A stretch of DNA of 64,000 nucleotides from the NCBI RefSeq assembly GCF_000154445.1, contig NZ_DS499566.1; one strand, 5' to 3'. The stretch comes from Intestinibacter bartlettii. Lineage in GTDB: Bacteria; Bacillota; Clostridia; Peptostreptococcales; Peptostreptococcaceae. Position numbers and translations under genes: made by a program. The notes below the pieces were generated by a model that saw only the letters and a program-made list of their open reading frames with translations, made no database searches and had not been told where the DNA came from. This document shows positions 36,246 through 45,248 of this stretch, piece after piece. Numbering within the stretch: position 1 is the first letter of the stretch; each line of letters opens with the position of its first letter.

Positions 36246-38885
36246 TTATTTTACTTGGCTTTTGATAACCTCACAAGCATAGCTTAGAGCTTCATCTATT
36301 TTTGTAGCGTCAGTTGCTCCAGCTTGAGCCATGTTTGGTCTTCCGCCACCTTTTCCACCTGCAATTTTTGCTATTTCTTTTACTATGTTTCCACTGTGGA
36401 TTCCTCTGTCTATAACATCTTTAGTTGCTGTAACTACGAAGTTTACTTTAGAATCACTAACATTAGAGATAGCTACTACTCCGCTTTGTAATTTATCTCT
36501 TAGATTATCTGCCATTTCTTTTAATGAATTCATATCCATATCTTCAAATTTTGCAGTTACTAAGTTTACACCATTTACTTCTACTTTTGAATCCATAAGT
36601 TTATCAGCTGATTGTAAACTCATTTTAGCTTTTACATCGTGAAGCTCTTTTGTTAGAGATTTATTTTCTTCAACTAAAGCATTTACTCTGTGTACTAAAT
36701 TATCTTCTTTAGTTTTTAAAGCATTGCAAGTTTCCTCGATTAATTCATCTCTATTATTTAAGTATTCATATACACTTCTTCCTGTAATAGCTTCTATTCT
36801 TCTTACTCCAGCTGCTACTCCACCTTCAGATAATATTTTGAATAATCCGACTTGTGAAGTATTATTTAAGTGAGTACCTCCACAAAGTTCTATAGAATAA
36901 TCTCCCATAGATACAACTCTTACTTCATTTCCGTATTTTTCACCAAATAGAGCCATTGCTCCTTTTTCTTTGGCTTCATTTATCCCCATAACTTCGCAGT
37001 CTATATCAAGAGATTGTAAGATAACGTCGTTTACTTTTCTTTCAACTATATCTAATTCTTCTTTTGATATTGGTTCAAAGTGAGTTATATCGAATCTTAA
37101 TCTTTCTGGAGTTACTAATGAACCTGCTTGGTTAACATGTTCTCCTAAAGTTTCTTTTAATGCTTTGTGTAGTAAGTGAGTAGCTGAATGGTTTCTAGCT
37201 GATGCCATTCTTATTTCTCTATTTACTAATGATTTTAATTCATCTTTAGTATTTATGCTACCTTTTTTCACAATACCTATGTGTTTTATTGTATTATTTG
37301 CACCTTTTTTAGTAGTTATTACTTCAAATACTGCATTTTCGTTTTCTAATATACCAGAGTCACCTACTTGTCCCCCACCTTCTGCATAGAAAGTAGTTCT
37401 ATCAAGTACGATTATTGCTTTATCTCCTTCAGTTATAGAATCAACTATTTCATCATCTTTAACTATAGCATTTACAACTCCTGTAGTAGATAAATGTTTA
37501 TATCCACAGAAAGTAGATGCTACTGAAGAATCTAATGTTGAAAGTGGATCTTCTTTCCAACTTTCACCTTCCATATTTCCTCTAGCACTTCTAGCTCTTT
37601 CTCTTTGTTTGTCCATTTCAGTGTTGAATCCTTCTTCATCTAAATCAAATCCAACTTCTTCTAATATTTCTTGAGTTAAGTCCATTGGGAATCCGTATGT
37701 ATCATATAATTTGAATACTTTTTCTCCAGCTAATGTACTTTCGTTGTTTGCTTTTAATTCTTCTATATATCCGTTTAGTATTTCACTACCTTGGTCTATA
37801 GTTTCATTGAATTTTTCTTCTTCTATTTTTATAACTTTTTTGATGTAACCTTCTTTTTCAACTAGTTCTGGATATGCTTCTCCACTAACTTCTTTAACTA
37901 CGTCAAATAAGTTGTATAAGTAATCTTCTTTTATACCTAATAATTTACCATGTCTAGCAGCTCTTCTTAATAATCTTCTAAGAACATATCCACGACCTTC
38001 GTTTGATGGAAGTATTCCGTCAGCTATCATAAAGCTCATTGCTCTTATATGGTCAGTTATTATTCTTATTGATACATCACTTTTAGCATCTACTCCATAT
38101 TTAACACCTGATACTCTTTCTATTTCATCTATTATAGCTCTTATAGTATCTACTTCGAATATATTGTCAACATCTTGCATTATACAACCTATTCTTTCAA
38201 GCCCCATACCAGTATCTATATTTTTATGTGCAAGTTCAGGATAACTTCCATCTTCTTGTCTATCAAATTGTGTGAAAACTAAGTTCCAGAATTCTAAGTA
38301 TCTATCGCAGTCGCATCCTGGTTTACAGTCTGGATTATCACATCCGTATTGTTCCCCTCTGTCATAGTATAATTCTGAACAAGGTCCACATGGTCCTAAT
38401 CCTATTTCCCAGAAGTTATCGTCTTTTCCTAATCTAACTATTCTTTCTTCTGGTATACTTGAGTATTTTAACCATAAATCATGTGCTTCATCGTCATTTA
38501 AGTAAACTGTAGCCCATATTTTATCTTCTGGTATTTCTAAATGTTTCGTTACGAATTCCCAAGCCCATTTTATTGCATCTTCTTTGAAGTAGTCTCCAAA
38601 TGAGAAGTTACCCATCATTTCAAAGAATGTACCGTGTCTCGCAGTTTTACCTACGTTTTCTATATCACCAGTTCTTATACATTTTTGAACTGTACTCATT
38701 CTATTTTTTGGTGGAACTTCAACTCCAGAGAAATAATTTTTAAGTGGAGCCATTCCTGAGTTTATTAATAATAAACTTTTATCATTTTTTGGTATTAAAG
38801 AAGAACTTTTTCCTATATAATGTCCTTTTGATTCAAAGAAATCAGTAAATGATTTTCTTATTTCATTACATCCCATTTTTTTCAT
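36246..38885 (-). CDS. alaS: Alanyl-tRNA synthetase
   Basis: 879 residues, full length. Class II catalytic core at the N-terminus (GMAPLKNYFSG; TARHGTFFEMMGNFSFGDYF). It carries a Cys-rich insertion (CDNPDCKPGCDC) typical of the zinc-bearing bacterial form. The editing domain has HSATHLLHKAL and ELCGGTHLNNTSQ, and the C-terminal DHHA1 domain GGKGGGRPNMAQAG. The start lies nine bases after GGAGG. Expression is controlled by the T-box leader directly upstream. Confidence 0.98.
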   Translation of the reverse strand: MKKMGCNEIRKSFTDFFESKGHYIGKSSSLIPKNDKSLLLINSGMAPLKNYFSGVEVPPKNRMSTVQKCIRTGDIENVGKTARHGTFFEMMGNFSFGDYFKEDAIKWAWEFVTKHLEIPEDKIWATVYLNDDEAHDLWLKYSSIPEERIVRLGKDDNFWEIGLGPCGPCSELYYDRGEQYGCDNPDCKPGCDCDRYLEFWNLVFTQFDRQEDGSYPELAHKNIDTGMGLERIGCIMQDVDNIFEVDTIRAIIDEIERVSGVKYGVDAKSDVSIRIITDHIRAMSFMIADGILPSNEGRGYVLRRLLRRAARHGKLLGIKEDYLYNLFDVVKEVSGEAYPELVEKEGYIKKVIKIEEEKFNETIDQGSEILNGYIEELKANNESTLAGEKVFKLYDTYGFPMDLTQEILEEVGFDLDEEGFNTEMDKQRERARSARGNMEGESWKEDPLSTLDSSVASTFCGYKHLSTTGVVNAIVKDDEIVDSITEGDKAIIVLDRTTFYAEGGGQVGDSGILENENAVFEVITTKKGANNTIKHIGIVKKGSINTKDELKSLVNREIRMASARNHSATHLLHKALKETLGEHVNQAGSLVTPERLRFDITHFEPISKEELDIVERKVNDVILQSLDIDCEVMGINEAKEKGAMALFGEKYGNEVRVVSMGDYSIELCGGTHLNNTSQVGLFKILSEGGVAAGVRRIEAITGRSVYEYLNNRDELIEETCNALKTKEDNLVHRVNALVEENKSLTKELHDVKAKMSLQSADKLMDSKVEVNGVNLVTAKFEDMDMNSLKEMADNLRDKLQSGVVAISNVSDSKVNFVVTATKDVIDRGIHSGNIVKEIAKIAGGKGGGRPNMAQAGATDATKIDEALSYACEVIKSQVK

Positions 38886-38924
38886 GAAATCTTACCTCCT
38901 AAATTTTCAAATATCTTTTTTCAA

Positions 38925-39175
38925 TAAAAAACCTCGCGCCTATAATAAATTATAGGGGCGAGGTATATTCGCGGTACCACCCTAATTACCACTATAAAAG
39001 TGGTATCTTCGGAAAACCTTAGCTATAACGTAACTACCGGCAATTCATACTAAACTCCGAATTGCTACTCCAAGACTGCTTCAAATATTTTGTACTTAAA
39101 GGTTCTCACCACTACCTTTTCTCTGTAAAGCCATATAAATATCTTACTACTTCTCTTCATTGTATTTAAATATTA
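38925..39175 (-). promoter_or_regulatory. T-box leader (tRNA-Ala-responsive) of alaS
   Basis: The conserved antiterminator sequence AGGGTGGTACCGCG is present (38970-38983 region). Its TGGT would pair with the ACCA end expected for tRNA-Ala. The terminator hairpin ACCTCGCCCC...GCGCGAGGT (38963-38931) follows, with T6. Upstream, Stem I features span ~39050-39165. A GCA triplet in TTTGAAGCAGTC (39077-39088) is a candidate Ala specifier, but I did not fold the stem. Uncharged tRNA-Ala should favour read-through into alaS. Confidence 0.93.
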
Positions 39176-39187
39176 TTTACTAATATT

Positions 39188-39216
39188 AATTTAAATTATA
39201 AATTACTATTTGTCAA
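39188..39216 (-). promoter_or_regulatory. Possible promoter of the alaS T-box
   Basis: Perfect TTGACA at 39211-39216, with only TAAATT at the correct 17-bp spacing. Confidence 0.35.
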
Positions 39217-39275
39217 TAAATAATTTAATTTTTATTTTTATTAAGAAATTTGTCATAAAAAGTTACTAAATTAAA

Positions 39276-40364
39276 TTAGAAACTACTTTCTATAATTCCT
39301 CCGCCGACAACTTTATCTCCATCGTACATAACTACAGATTGTCCTTTTGTTATAGCTCTTTGTGCTTCATCAAATACGATTTTTATTTTGTCTTGTCCTA
39401 CTTTGTAAACTGTAGCATCAGCAGGTTTTGCTGCATATCTTACTTTTGCTTTTACTCTTATAGGTTCTTTTATATCTTCTATTGATATAAAGTTTACGTC
39501 TTTTGCAATTAAGTTGTGTTGGAATAAGTCTTTGTTATCACCTAATATAACAGTGTTATTTTTTGCATTTATGTCTATTACGAACATCGGTTTTCCAAAG
39601 GCTATTCCTAGACCTTTACGCTGTCCTATTGTGTAGTTTACTATTCCTTTATGTCTTCCTAGTACATTACCTTTAGTATCTACAAAGTTACCTTCTTTTA
39701 TACTAGCATTTGAATGTCTTTTTACATAGTTTGCATAGTCATTATCTTTTACGAAACATATTTCTTGACTATCTGGTTTATTATGAACTACTAGCCCAAG
39801 TTCTTTTGCCATCTCTCTTACTTTTTCTTTTTCGAAATCTCCTATTGGAAGTAGAGTATGTTCTAATTGGTCTTGAGTCATATTGTATAGTGCATAAGTT
39901 TGGTCTTTTTTATCTGTAACTGATTTTGTTAAAAGATATCTTCCAGTCTCTTCGTCTTTTTCAATTCTAGCATAATGACCTGTAGCGACATAATCACATC
40001 CTATTTGTCTAGCTCTTCTATATAAATCTTCAAATTTTATATATTTATTACATGCTATACATGGGTTTGGCGTTCTCCCATTTATATATTCATCTATAAA
40101 ATAATCGATTACTTTCTCTTTAAATACTTCTTTAAAGTTTAATACATAAAATGGTATATCTAGCTTTTGCGCTACGCTTCTAGCATCTTCTACAGCCTCT
40201 AAAGAGCAACATCCTCCATCATTTTCTATTAATTCATATTCTTCATCATCTTGCCATAACTTCATAGTCACGCCGATTACATCATATCCTTGTTCTTTTA
40301 ATAAATAGGCAGCAACAGAACTATCTACTCCACCACTCATACCTATCATTACTTTCTTTTTCAT
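39276..40364 (-). CDS. mnmA: tRNA-specific 2-thiouridylase
   Basis: 362 residues. Thiolates U34 of tRNA-Lys, -Glu and -Gln. PP-loop GMSGGVDSS at 8-16, first catalytic Cys in NPCIACNKYIKF and second in SQEICFVKD, with a C-terminal beta-barrel. The sulfur comes from a cysteine desulfurase; iscS is two genes upstream in the same cluster, so a dedicated sulfur path is likely. GAGGTGATAAACAAAT precedes the ATG. Confidence 0.97.
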   Translation of the reverse strand: MKKKVMIGMSGGVDSSVAAYLLKEQGYDVIGVTMKLWQDDEEYELIENDGGCCSLEAVEDARSVAQKLDIPFYVLNFKEVFKEKVIDYFIDEYINGRTPNPCIACNKYIKFEDLYRRARQIGCDYVATGHYARIEKDEETGRYLLTKSVTDKKDQTYALYNMTQDQLEHTLLPIGDFEKEKVREMAKELGLVVHNKPDSQEICFVKDNDYANYVKRHSNASIKEGNFVDTKGNVLGRHKGIVNYTIGQRKGLGIAFGKPMFVIDINAKNNTVILGDNKDLFQHNLIAKDVNFISIEDIKEPIRVKAKVRYAAKPADATVYKVGQDKIKIVFDEAQRAITKGQSVVMYDGDKVVGGGIIESSF

Positions 40365-40450
40365 ATTTGTTTATCACCTCGTTTTTATATTATATCTATT
40401 TTACAATAATTTTAAAAGCATTAATTATTAAAAATTTATCGTTAAACATG

Positions 40451-40483
40451 AAAAAATCTTTGAGAGTATCCCAAAGATTTTTT
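40451..40483 (-). terminator. Rho-independent terminator after iscU
   Basis: Twelve-base-pair stem AAAAAATCTTTG with its complement (40451-40462, 40472-40483), nine-base loop, T6 on the minus strand. Confidence 0.9.
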
Positions 40484-40503
40484 CTTTTATTTTTAAAATT
40501 TTC

Positions 40504-40944
40504 TTAGTCTTCGTCTTCTACACCGTGGTCATGATCGTGATCTGGTTCAAATCCTTCTAATTCTGGTATTTCTATATTATTCTTTTGAGCATAATCTACT
40601 AGTGCAGCTTTTATAGCTTGTTCTGCTAAAACTGAACAGTGCATTTTTACTGGTGGAAGTCCATCTAAAGCTTCTGCTACTGCTTTGTTAGTTAAAGCTA
40701 AAGCTTCATGTATACTTTTACCTTTTATAAGTTCAGTAGCCATTGATGAACTTGCTATTGCAGAACCGCATCCAAATGTTTGGAATTTAACGTCTTTTAT
40801 TATATCATCTTCTACGTCTAAGAATATTTTCATTATATCTCCACATTTAGCGTTTCCTACTTCACCAACACCACTTGCATCTTCTATTTCACCTACATTT
40901 CTTGGATGTAAGAAATGGTCCATTACTTTATCACTATATTGCAT
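40504..40944 (-). CDS. iscU: Fe-S cluster scaffold protein IscU/NifU-N type
   Basis: 146 residues. Cluster ligands Cys34 (NAKCGD, with Asp36), Cys59 (FGCGSA) and Cys103 (PPVKMHCSV) are all present. Builds [2Fe-2S] and [4Fe-4S] clusters with sulfur from IscS, its immediate upstream neighbour. The last ~16 residues are an unusual His/Asp-rich tail (PDHDHDHGVEDED) that could bind metal. This ISC-type arrangement replaces the SufU arrangement of bacilli. Confidence 0.95.
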   Translation of the reverse strand: MQYSDKVMDHFLHPRNVGEIEDASGVGEVGNAKCGDIMKIFLDVEDDIIKDVKFQTFGCGSAIASSSMATELIKGKSIHEALALTNKAVAEALDGLPPVKMHCSVLAEQAIKAALVDYAQKNNIEIPELEGFEPDHDHDHGVEDED

Positions 40945-41086
40945 AATCTTGTTCCTCCTAAATATTCACTATTTTTTTTGTAGTTAATATAAGTTATTTT
41001 CAATTTAAGCCCGATTGCTTATCTATTTTAATTTGTTTTATTTTTCTTTATTTAATACTTACCCATTATATTTATGTTGTAACATA

Positions 41087-42286
41087 TTATTTATTTTCTT
41101 CTGGATGTTCTTTTATATATGTTTGATATAATGGAGATAACTCTCTAAGTCTTGCTATAATTGGTGGTAATGTTTCTAATACATAATCTATATCCTCTTC
41201 AGTTGTAAAGTCACCAACTACAAGTCTTAAAGAACCATGAGCTAATTCGTGTGGTAATCCTAAAGCCATAAGTACATGTGATGGGTCTAAAGAACCTGAT
41301 GTACAAGCAGAACCTGAAGAACCTGCTATTCCAGCTTGGTCAAGAAGTAATAATATACCCTCACCCTCTATAAATTGGAATGATACATTTGCAGTCCCTG
41401 GTAATCTATCTGTTTTATGACCGTTTATTCTTGTGTGTGGTATTCTTTCTTGTAAACCATACATTAATTTATCTCTAAGTCTAGTAAGTTCTCTAACATG
41501 GTTTTCCATATTATTTTTAGCCATTTCTGCAGCTTTTCCGTATCCTACTATCGCAGGTACGTTTTCAGTACCAGCTCTTTTCTTTCTTTCTTGAGCTCCA
41601 CCATGCATGAAGTTATGAATTTTTACACCTTTTTTGATGTATAAAGCACCTATACCTTTAGGTCCATATATTTTGTGTCCAGACATACTCATTAAGTCTA
41701 CACCTAATTCTTTAACATCTACTGGTATGTTACCACAAGCTTGAACACCGTCTGTATGCATTAAAGCACCATGTGCATGTGCTATTTCTGTTATTTCTTT
41801 TATAGGTTGTATAGTTCCTATTTCGTTATTAGCAAACATTACACTTACAAGTATTGTATTATCACTTATAACTCTTTTTAATTGTTCTAAGTCGACTTTA
41901 CCATCAGCATCAACATCTAAGTAAGTCACTTCGAATCCGTGTACTTTTTCTAAGTATTCACAAGTATGAAGTATAGCATGATGTTCTATTTTACTTGTTA
42001 TTATATGATTCCCTTTATTTCTTCTTGCAAAAGCAGTTCCTTCTAATGCCCAGTTATCACTTTCAGATCCACCATTAGTAAAGTATACTTCTCTTGGGTC
42101 TGCATTTATTAACGATGCAACTTGAGCTCTCCCTTTATCTAGACCTTCTTTTGCTTCTCTCCCAAATTGATGGAAACTTGAAGCATTTCCAAAGTAAGTT
42201 GTATAATAAGGCATCATAGCCTCTAATACTTCTGGTTTAACTGGAGTAGTTGCTGCATAGTCCATATATAATCTTCTTTTTTCCAT
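41087..42286 (-). CDS. iscS: Cysteine desulfurase IscS/NifS
   Basis: 399 residues from the ATG at 42286; the ATG three codons upstream abuts GGGAG and is too close. PLP enzyme: Lys205 in MSGHKIYG and catalytic Cys328 in GSACTSGSLDPSHVL. The eight-residue SSGSACTS loop is the group I type that serves IscU. Supplies sulfur to IscU and, given the cluster, to MnmA. Follows iscR by 13 bases. Confidence 0.97.
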   Translation of the reverse strand: MEKRRLYMDYAATTPVKPEVLEAMMPYYTTYFGNASSFHQFGREAKEGLDKGRAQVASLINADPREVYFTNGGSESDNWALEGTAFARRNKGNHIITSKIEHHAILHTCEYLEKVHGFEVTYLDVDADGKVDLEQLKRVISDNTILVSVMFANNEIGTIQPIKEITEIAHAHGALMHTDGVQACGNIPVDVKELGVDLMSMSGHKIYGPKGIGALYIKKGVKIHNFMHGGAQERKKRAGTENVPAIVGYGKAAEMAKNNMENHVRELTRLRDKLMYGLQERIPHTRINGHKTDRLPGTANVSFQFIEGEGILLLLDQAGIAGSSGSACTSGSLDPSHVLMALGLPHELAHGSLRLVVGDFTTEEDIDYVLETLPPIIARLRELSPLYQTYIKEHPEENK

Positions 42287-42299
42287 GATAGTCATCTCC

Positions 42300-42773
42300 C
42301 TATTTTTTTATTTCATTATTCATTAAACAATAAATATCATTTTCTAACCTATTTATATTATGAGTTTCATTATAATTGTTTACCATATCGCAAAGTGTAA
42401 TAGACTTCATAACGTTGTCCATTGCGTCTCTCATTTTTTCCCAAACAAGTTTTGTTACACAACTGTCTGAGTTTTCACATGAGTCCTTATCTAGTAAGCA
42501 ATCTGATATTGACACAGGCCCTTCAAGTACAGTCAATACATCATACACTGTTATTTCACTTGCTTTTCTAGATAATAGGTATCCTCCTTGAGCACCCCTT
42601 ACACTTTTTATTAAATTTGCTTTTTTTAATTTTGAAAAAATCTGTTCTAAGTACTGCTCAGGTATATTTTGCTTAGCAGCAATAGTTTTTATTGATACCG
42701 GCCCCTTACTATGAGTGAGTGATAATTCAAACATAGCTTTGAGACCATATCTTCCTTTTGTTGATAGTTTCAT
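42300..42773 (-). CDS. iscR: Rrf2-family regulator IscR-like
   Basis: 157 residues. Winged helix (GRYGLKAMFELSL; QNIPEQYLEQIFSKLKKANLI; VRGAQGGYLLSR). Cys92, Cys99 and Cys105 (C-x6-C-x5-C) resemble the [2Fe-2S] ligands of E. coli IscR, which separates it from the cysteine regulator CymR of the equivalent Bacillus locus. First gene of iscR-iscS-iscU. It probably represses its own operon through the palindrome upstream of its promoter. Confidence 0.93.
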   Translation of the reverse strand: MKLSTKGRYGLKAMFELSLTHSKGPVSIKTIAAKQNIPEQYLEQIFSKLKKANLIKSVRGAQGGYLLSRKASEITVYDVLTVLEGPVSISDCLLDKDSCENSDSCVTKLVWEKMRDAMDNVMKSITLCDMVNNYNETHNINRLENDIYCLMNNEIKK

Positions 42774-42826
42774 TTTATCACCCTTCTTATTCCTACTTTT
42801 TTAGTAGGATTTCTGTTTACGATATA

Positions 42827-42855
42827 ATTGTATTATACTTGAGTGTTTTTGTCAA
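42827..42855 (-). promoter_or_regulatory. Sigma-A promoter of the iscR-iscS-iscU operon
   Basis: TTGACA (42850-42855), 17-bp spacer, TACAAT (42827-42832). A small stem TCCTACT/AGTAGGA lies in the leader. Confidence 0.8.
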
Positions 42856-42864
42856 CATTAATTT

Positions 42865-42879
42865 TGACTATTTTAGTCA
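42865..42879. promoter_or_regulatory. Perfect palindrome upstream of iscR promoter (likely IscR operator)
   Basis: TGACTA-TTT-TAGTCA, nine bases upstream of the -35 hexamer. Rrf2-type regulators bind short dyads of this kind. Assignment to IscR is inference from position. Confidence 0.55.
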
Positions 42880-42961
42880 GAATTAAATTATTTTTTATAA
42901 ACCATTGCGAATACTACACCACAGCTTTGTCTTTTTTTGTATTTTTTATGATATTTTATAT

Positions 42962-43741
42962 TTAATTTTTATAATATATACTCCAATTATCTATAGTTTT
43001 AAATCCTAATTTCCTGTATAATTTCCCAGCTTCTTCATTATCATAAAATAAACAAGGTTTTATATTTTCTGCTAAAAGCTCTTTACACAATCTTATAAGA
43101 CATTTACTTGCTAAACCTTGATTTCTATACTCAGGATGCGTCCCAACGCCTATAATCATAGCTGTATTATCATTTTCTGCTGTTGATTTAGCCATCGATA
43201 TTACTTTTTTTCTTTCTTCAATACAATATCCTCTTCCACTTTTTAAATTAGATCTTAAACTCTCTATAGTAGTATTTTGAAATTCCCCTATCTCTTCATA
43301 TAATTTTACTACTTTTTTTATATTGAATATATTTATCTTTTTTAATTTCAAATTAGGATTTATATTTTTTTCTATATCATCTATATAATCTAATCTACAT
43401 AGGTGTACTTTTCTATATTTTAATAAACCCAATTTTCTTGCTATAGCTTCTACACATTCTGTCTTTCCACTTATTTCATTAAATTCTATATCTGAAATAA
43501 TAAATTCACAAAATTTATCTACATCAAATTCACCATAAGAATAAAATGTAAGATACTCAAAACATTTAAAAAGAATTCCTTTTATATTTCCATCTTCATC
43601 TATATCTGAATATACCTTATAAAAAACATTATCAAATCCATAGTTTTTTAATTCTTGTAAATTAAAAGTGTTGATTTCTTTTTCAATATTTAAATAGTCA
43701 ATGACTTTTTTTTCATATTTACTATCTAGTCTTTTTATCAT
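42962..43741 (-). CDS. GNAT family N-acetyltransferase
   Basis: 259 residues. The C-terminal ~110 residues form a GNAT domain with the acetyl-CoA loop VGTHPEYRNQGLASKCL and the late motif LYRKLGFKT. The N-terminal half is a degenerate GNAT-like domain, as in FR47-type proteins. Substrate unknown. It lies between rarA and iscR, which are adjacent in Bacillus, so it is an insertion in the ancestral order. Confidence 0.88.
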   Translation of the reverse strand: MIKRLDSKYEKKVIDYLNIEKEINTFNLQELKNYGFDNVFYKVYSDIDEDGNIKGILFKCFEYLTFYSYGEFDVDKFCEFIISDIEFNEISGKTECVEAIARKLGLLKYRKVHLCRLDYIDDIEKNINPNLKLKKINIFNIKKVVKLYEEIGEFQNTTIESLRSNLKSGRGYCIEERKKVISMAKSTAENDNTAMIIGVGTHPEYRNQGLASKCLIRLCKELLAENIKPCLFYDNEEAGKLYRKLGFKTIDNWSIYYKN

Positions 43742-43851
43742 CTAAATCCCCCAAATCCAAATAACTATTCTGCCCTATTATTGTCGTTTTCTATTTAAAA
43801 TAATAAAGTTTTTATATCAATAATTATAGATATTACCAATTTTTTAAGCAA

Positions 43852-43883
43852 CAAAAAAAGACAAACTAAAAGTTTGCCCTTTA
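43852..43883 (-). terminator. Rho-independent terminator after rarA
   Basis: CAAACT/AGTTTG core plus flanking pairs with a three-base loop and T7 on the minus strand, ending two bases before the rarA stop codon. Confidence 0.8.
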
Positions 43884-43885
43884 TA

Positions 43886-45157
43886 TTATTTATTTTTTAA
43901 ACTGTTCCAATAATGCTCATAAGCCATTTCATTTTTATTATTTCCGGCTTTATAATATTTTTTATTCTTTATAGCATCAGGAAGATATTGTTGTTTTACA
44001 TAGTTATTTTGATAATTATGAGGGTATTTATATTCAACTCCTCTACCTAATTTTTTTGCTCCTGCATAATGAGCATCTTTTAGGTGGTCAGGAATCTCTC
44101 CTGTTTCTATATTGTCTAAATCATATAATGCAATATCAATTGCTTCTGCAACTGAATTTGATTTTGGACATCTTGCTAAATACACTGTCGCCTGTGCTAA
44201 TGGCAGTCTTGCTTCTGGAAATCCAAGTTTTAGTGCAGAGTCAACACATGCATTAGTTATTGTAATTGCTTGTGGAACTGCAAGACCGACATCTTCACTC
44301 GCGACACATAAAAGCCTTCTTATTATCGATTGCATATCTTGTGATTTTATAAGTCTAGCCAAATAATGTAGAGCTGCATTTTCATCTGAACCTCTAAGTG
44401 ATTTATGAAATGCAGATAAAACCGAATAGCTATCATCACCTTTATTATCGTAATTTAAAATCTTCATACTAGAAGAATTAACAACATCATCTAATGTTAT
44501 ATTTACACTATTACTTCCGATATCTATACCTAAGTTAAAAGCTAGTTCTAACTTATTTAGTGCACTTCTCATATCACCATTACAAGTCTCAGATATATAT
44601 CTTAATGCACTATCTTCAGCAGTTATACTTTCATAAGTATAAAGAGGTTTTAATCTGTTTATTGCCCTTTTAAGCCCTATATATATATCTTCCTTTTGTA
44701 TAGGTTTAAATTCAAATATAGTACTTCTGCTAAGTATCGCCTTATAAACTACAAAATAAGGATTATCTGCTGTACTTGCTATCAAAGTTACAGAACCTTC
44801 TTCAATTACTTCTAATAGCGACTGTTGCTGCTTTTTATTTAGTGCTTGAATTTCATCTAACATAAGTATTATTCCATTGTAGGAAAACAAATCTCTTTTA
44901 CTGTTGTCTATAGCATCTTTAATCTCTTTAACTCCACAATTAACAGCATTTAGTTTTATATACTTTTTACCTGTTACATTAGCTATTATATTAGCTAATG
45001 TTGTCTTTCCTGTCCCTGGTGGACCATATAAAATCATATTTGGTATTGTTTTATTTTCAATTAATCTATTTATTATTTTACCTTTTCCAATTATATGAGA
45101 TTGCCCCACCATATCTTCTATTGCTTCTGGTCTTAATCTATCTGCTAAGGGTTGCAT
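43886..45157 (-). CDS. rarA: Replication-associated recombination protein A (MgsA/RarA)
   Basis: 423 residues. AAA+ clamp-loader-like ATPase acting at stalled forks. Starts MQPLADRLRPEAIEDMVGQ. Walker A GPPGTGKT at ~45-52, Walker B LMLDEIQAL, sensor-type segment TADNPYF, and the MgsA C-terminal tetramerisation region (AHYAGAKKLGRGVEYKYPHNY). AGGAGG precedes the ATG. Confidence 0.95.
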   Translation of the reverse strand: MQPLADRLRPEAIEDMVGQSHIIGKGKIINRLIENKTIPNMILYGPPGTGKTTLANIIANVTGKKYIKLNAVNCGVKEIKDAIDNSKRDLFSYNGIILMLDEIQALNKKQQQSLLEVIEEGSVTLIASTADNPYFVVYKAILSRSTIFEFKPIQKEDIYIGLKRAINRLKPLYTYESITAEDSALRYISETCNGDMRSALNKLELAFNLGIDIGSNSVNITLDDVVNSSSMKILNYDNKGDDSYSVLSAFHKSLRGSDENAALHYLARLIKSQDMQSIIRRLLCVASEDVGLAVPQAITITNACVDSALKLGFPEARLPLAQATVYLARCPKSNSVAEAIDIALYDLDNIETGEIPDHLKDAHYAGAKKLGRGVEYKYPHNYQNNYVKQQYLPDAIKNKKYYKAGNNKNEMAYEHYWNSLKNK

Positions 45158-45196
45158 ATTGCCTCCTTATCTAATAATCTATTTATGTATTTGTAT

Positions 45197-45237
45197 ATCA
45201 AAAAATCCTCCTTTATAATAAAGAAGGATTTTTTGAT
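45197..45237 (-). terminator. Rho-independent terminator after codY
   Basis: Stem TATCAAAAAATCCT/AGGATTTTTTGATA with an internal CTTT/AAAG extension (one mismatch); T-rich on both strands. Confidence 0.9.
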
Positions 45238-45248
45238 AAATCTATAGA

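Noticed and set aside
40960..41080. AAGC/GCTT mini-hairpin between iscS and iscU as a terminator
   Set aside because: Four-base-pair stem without a T tract.
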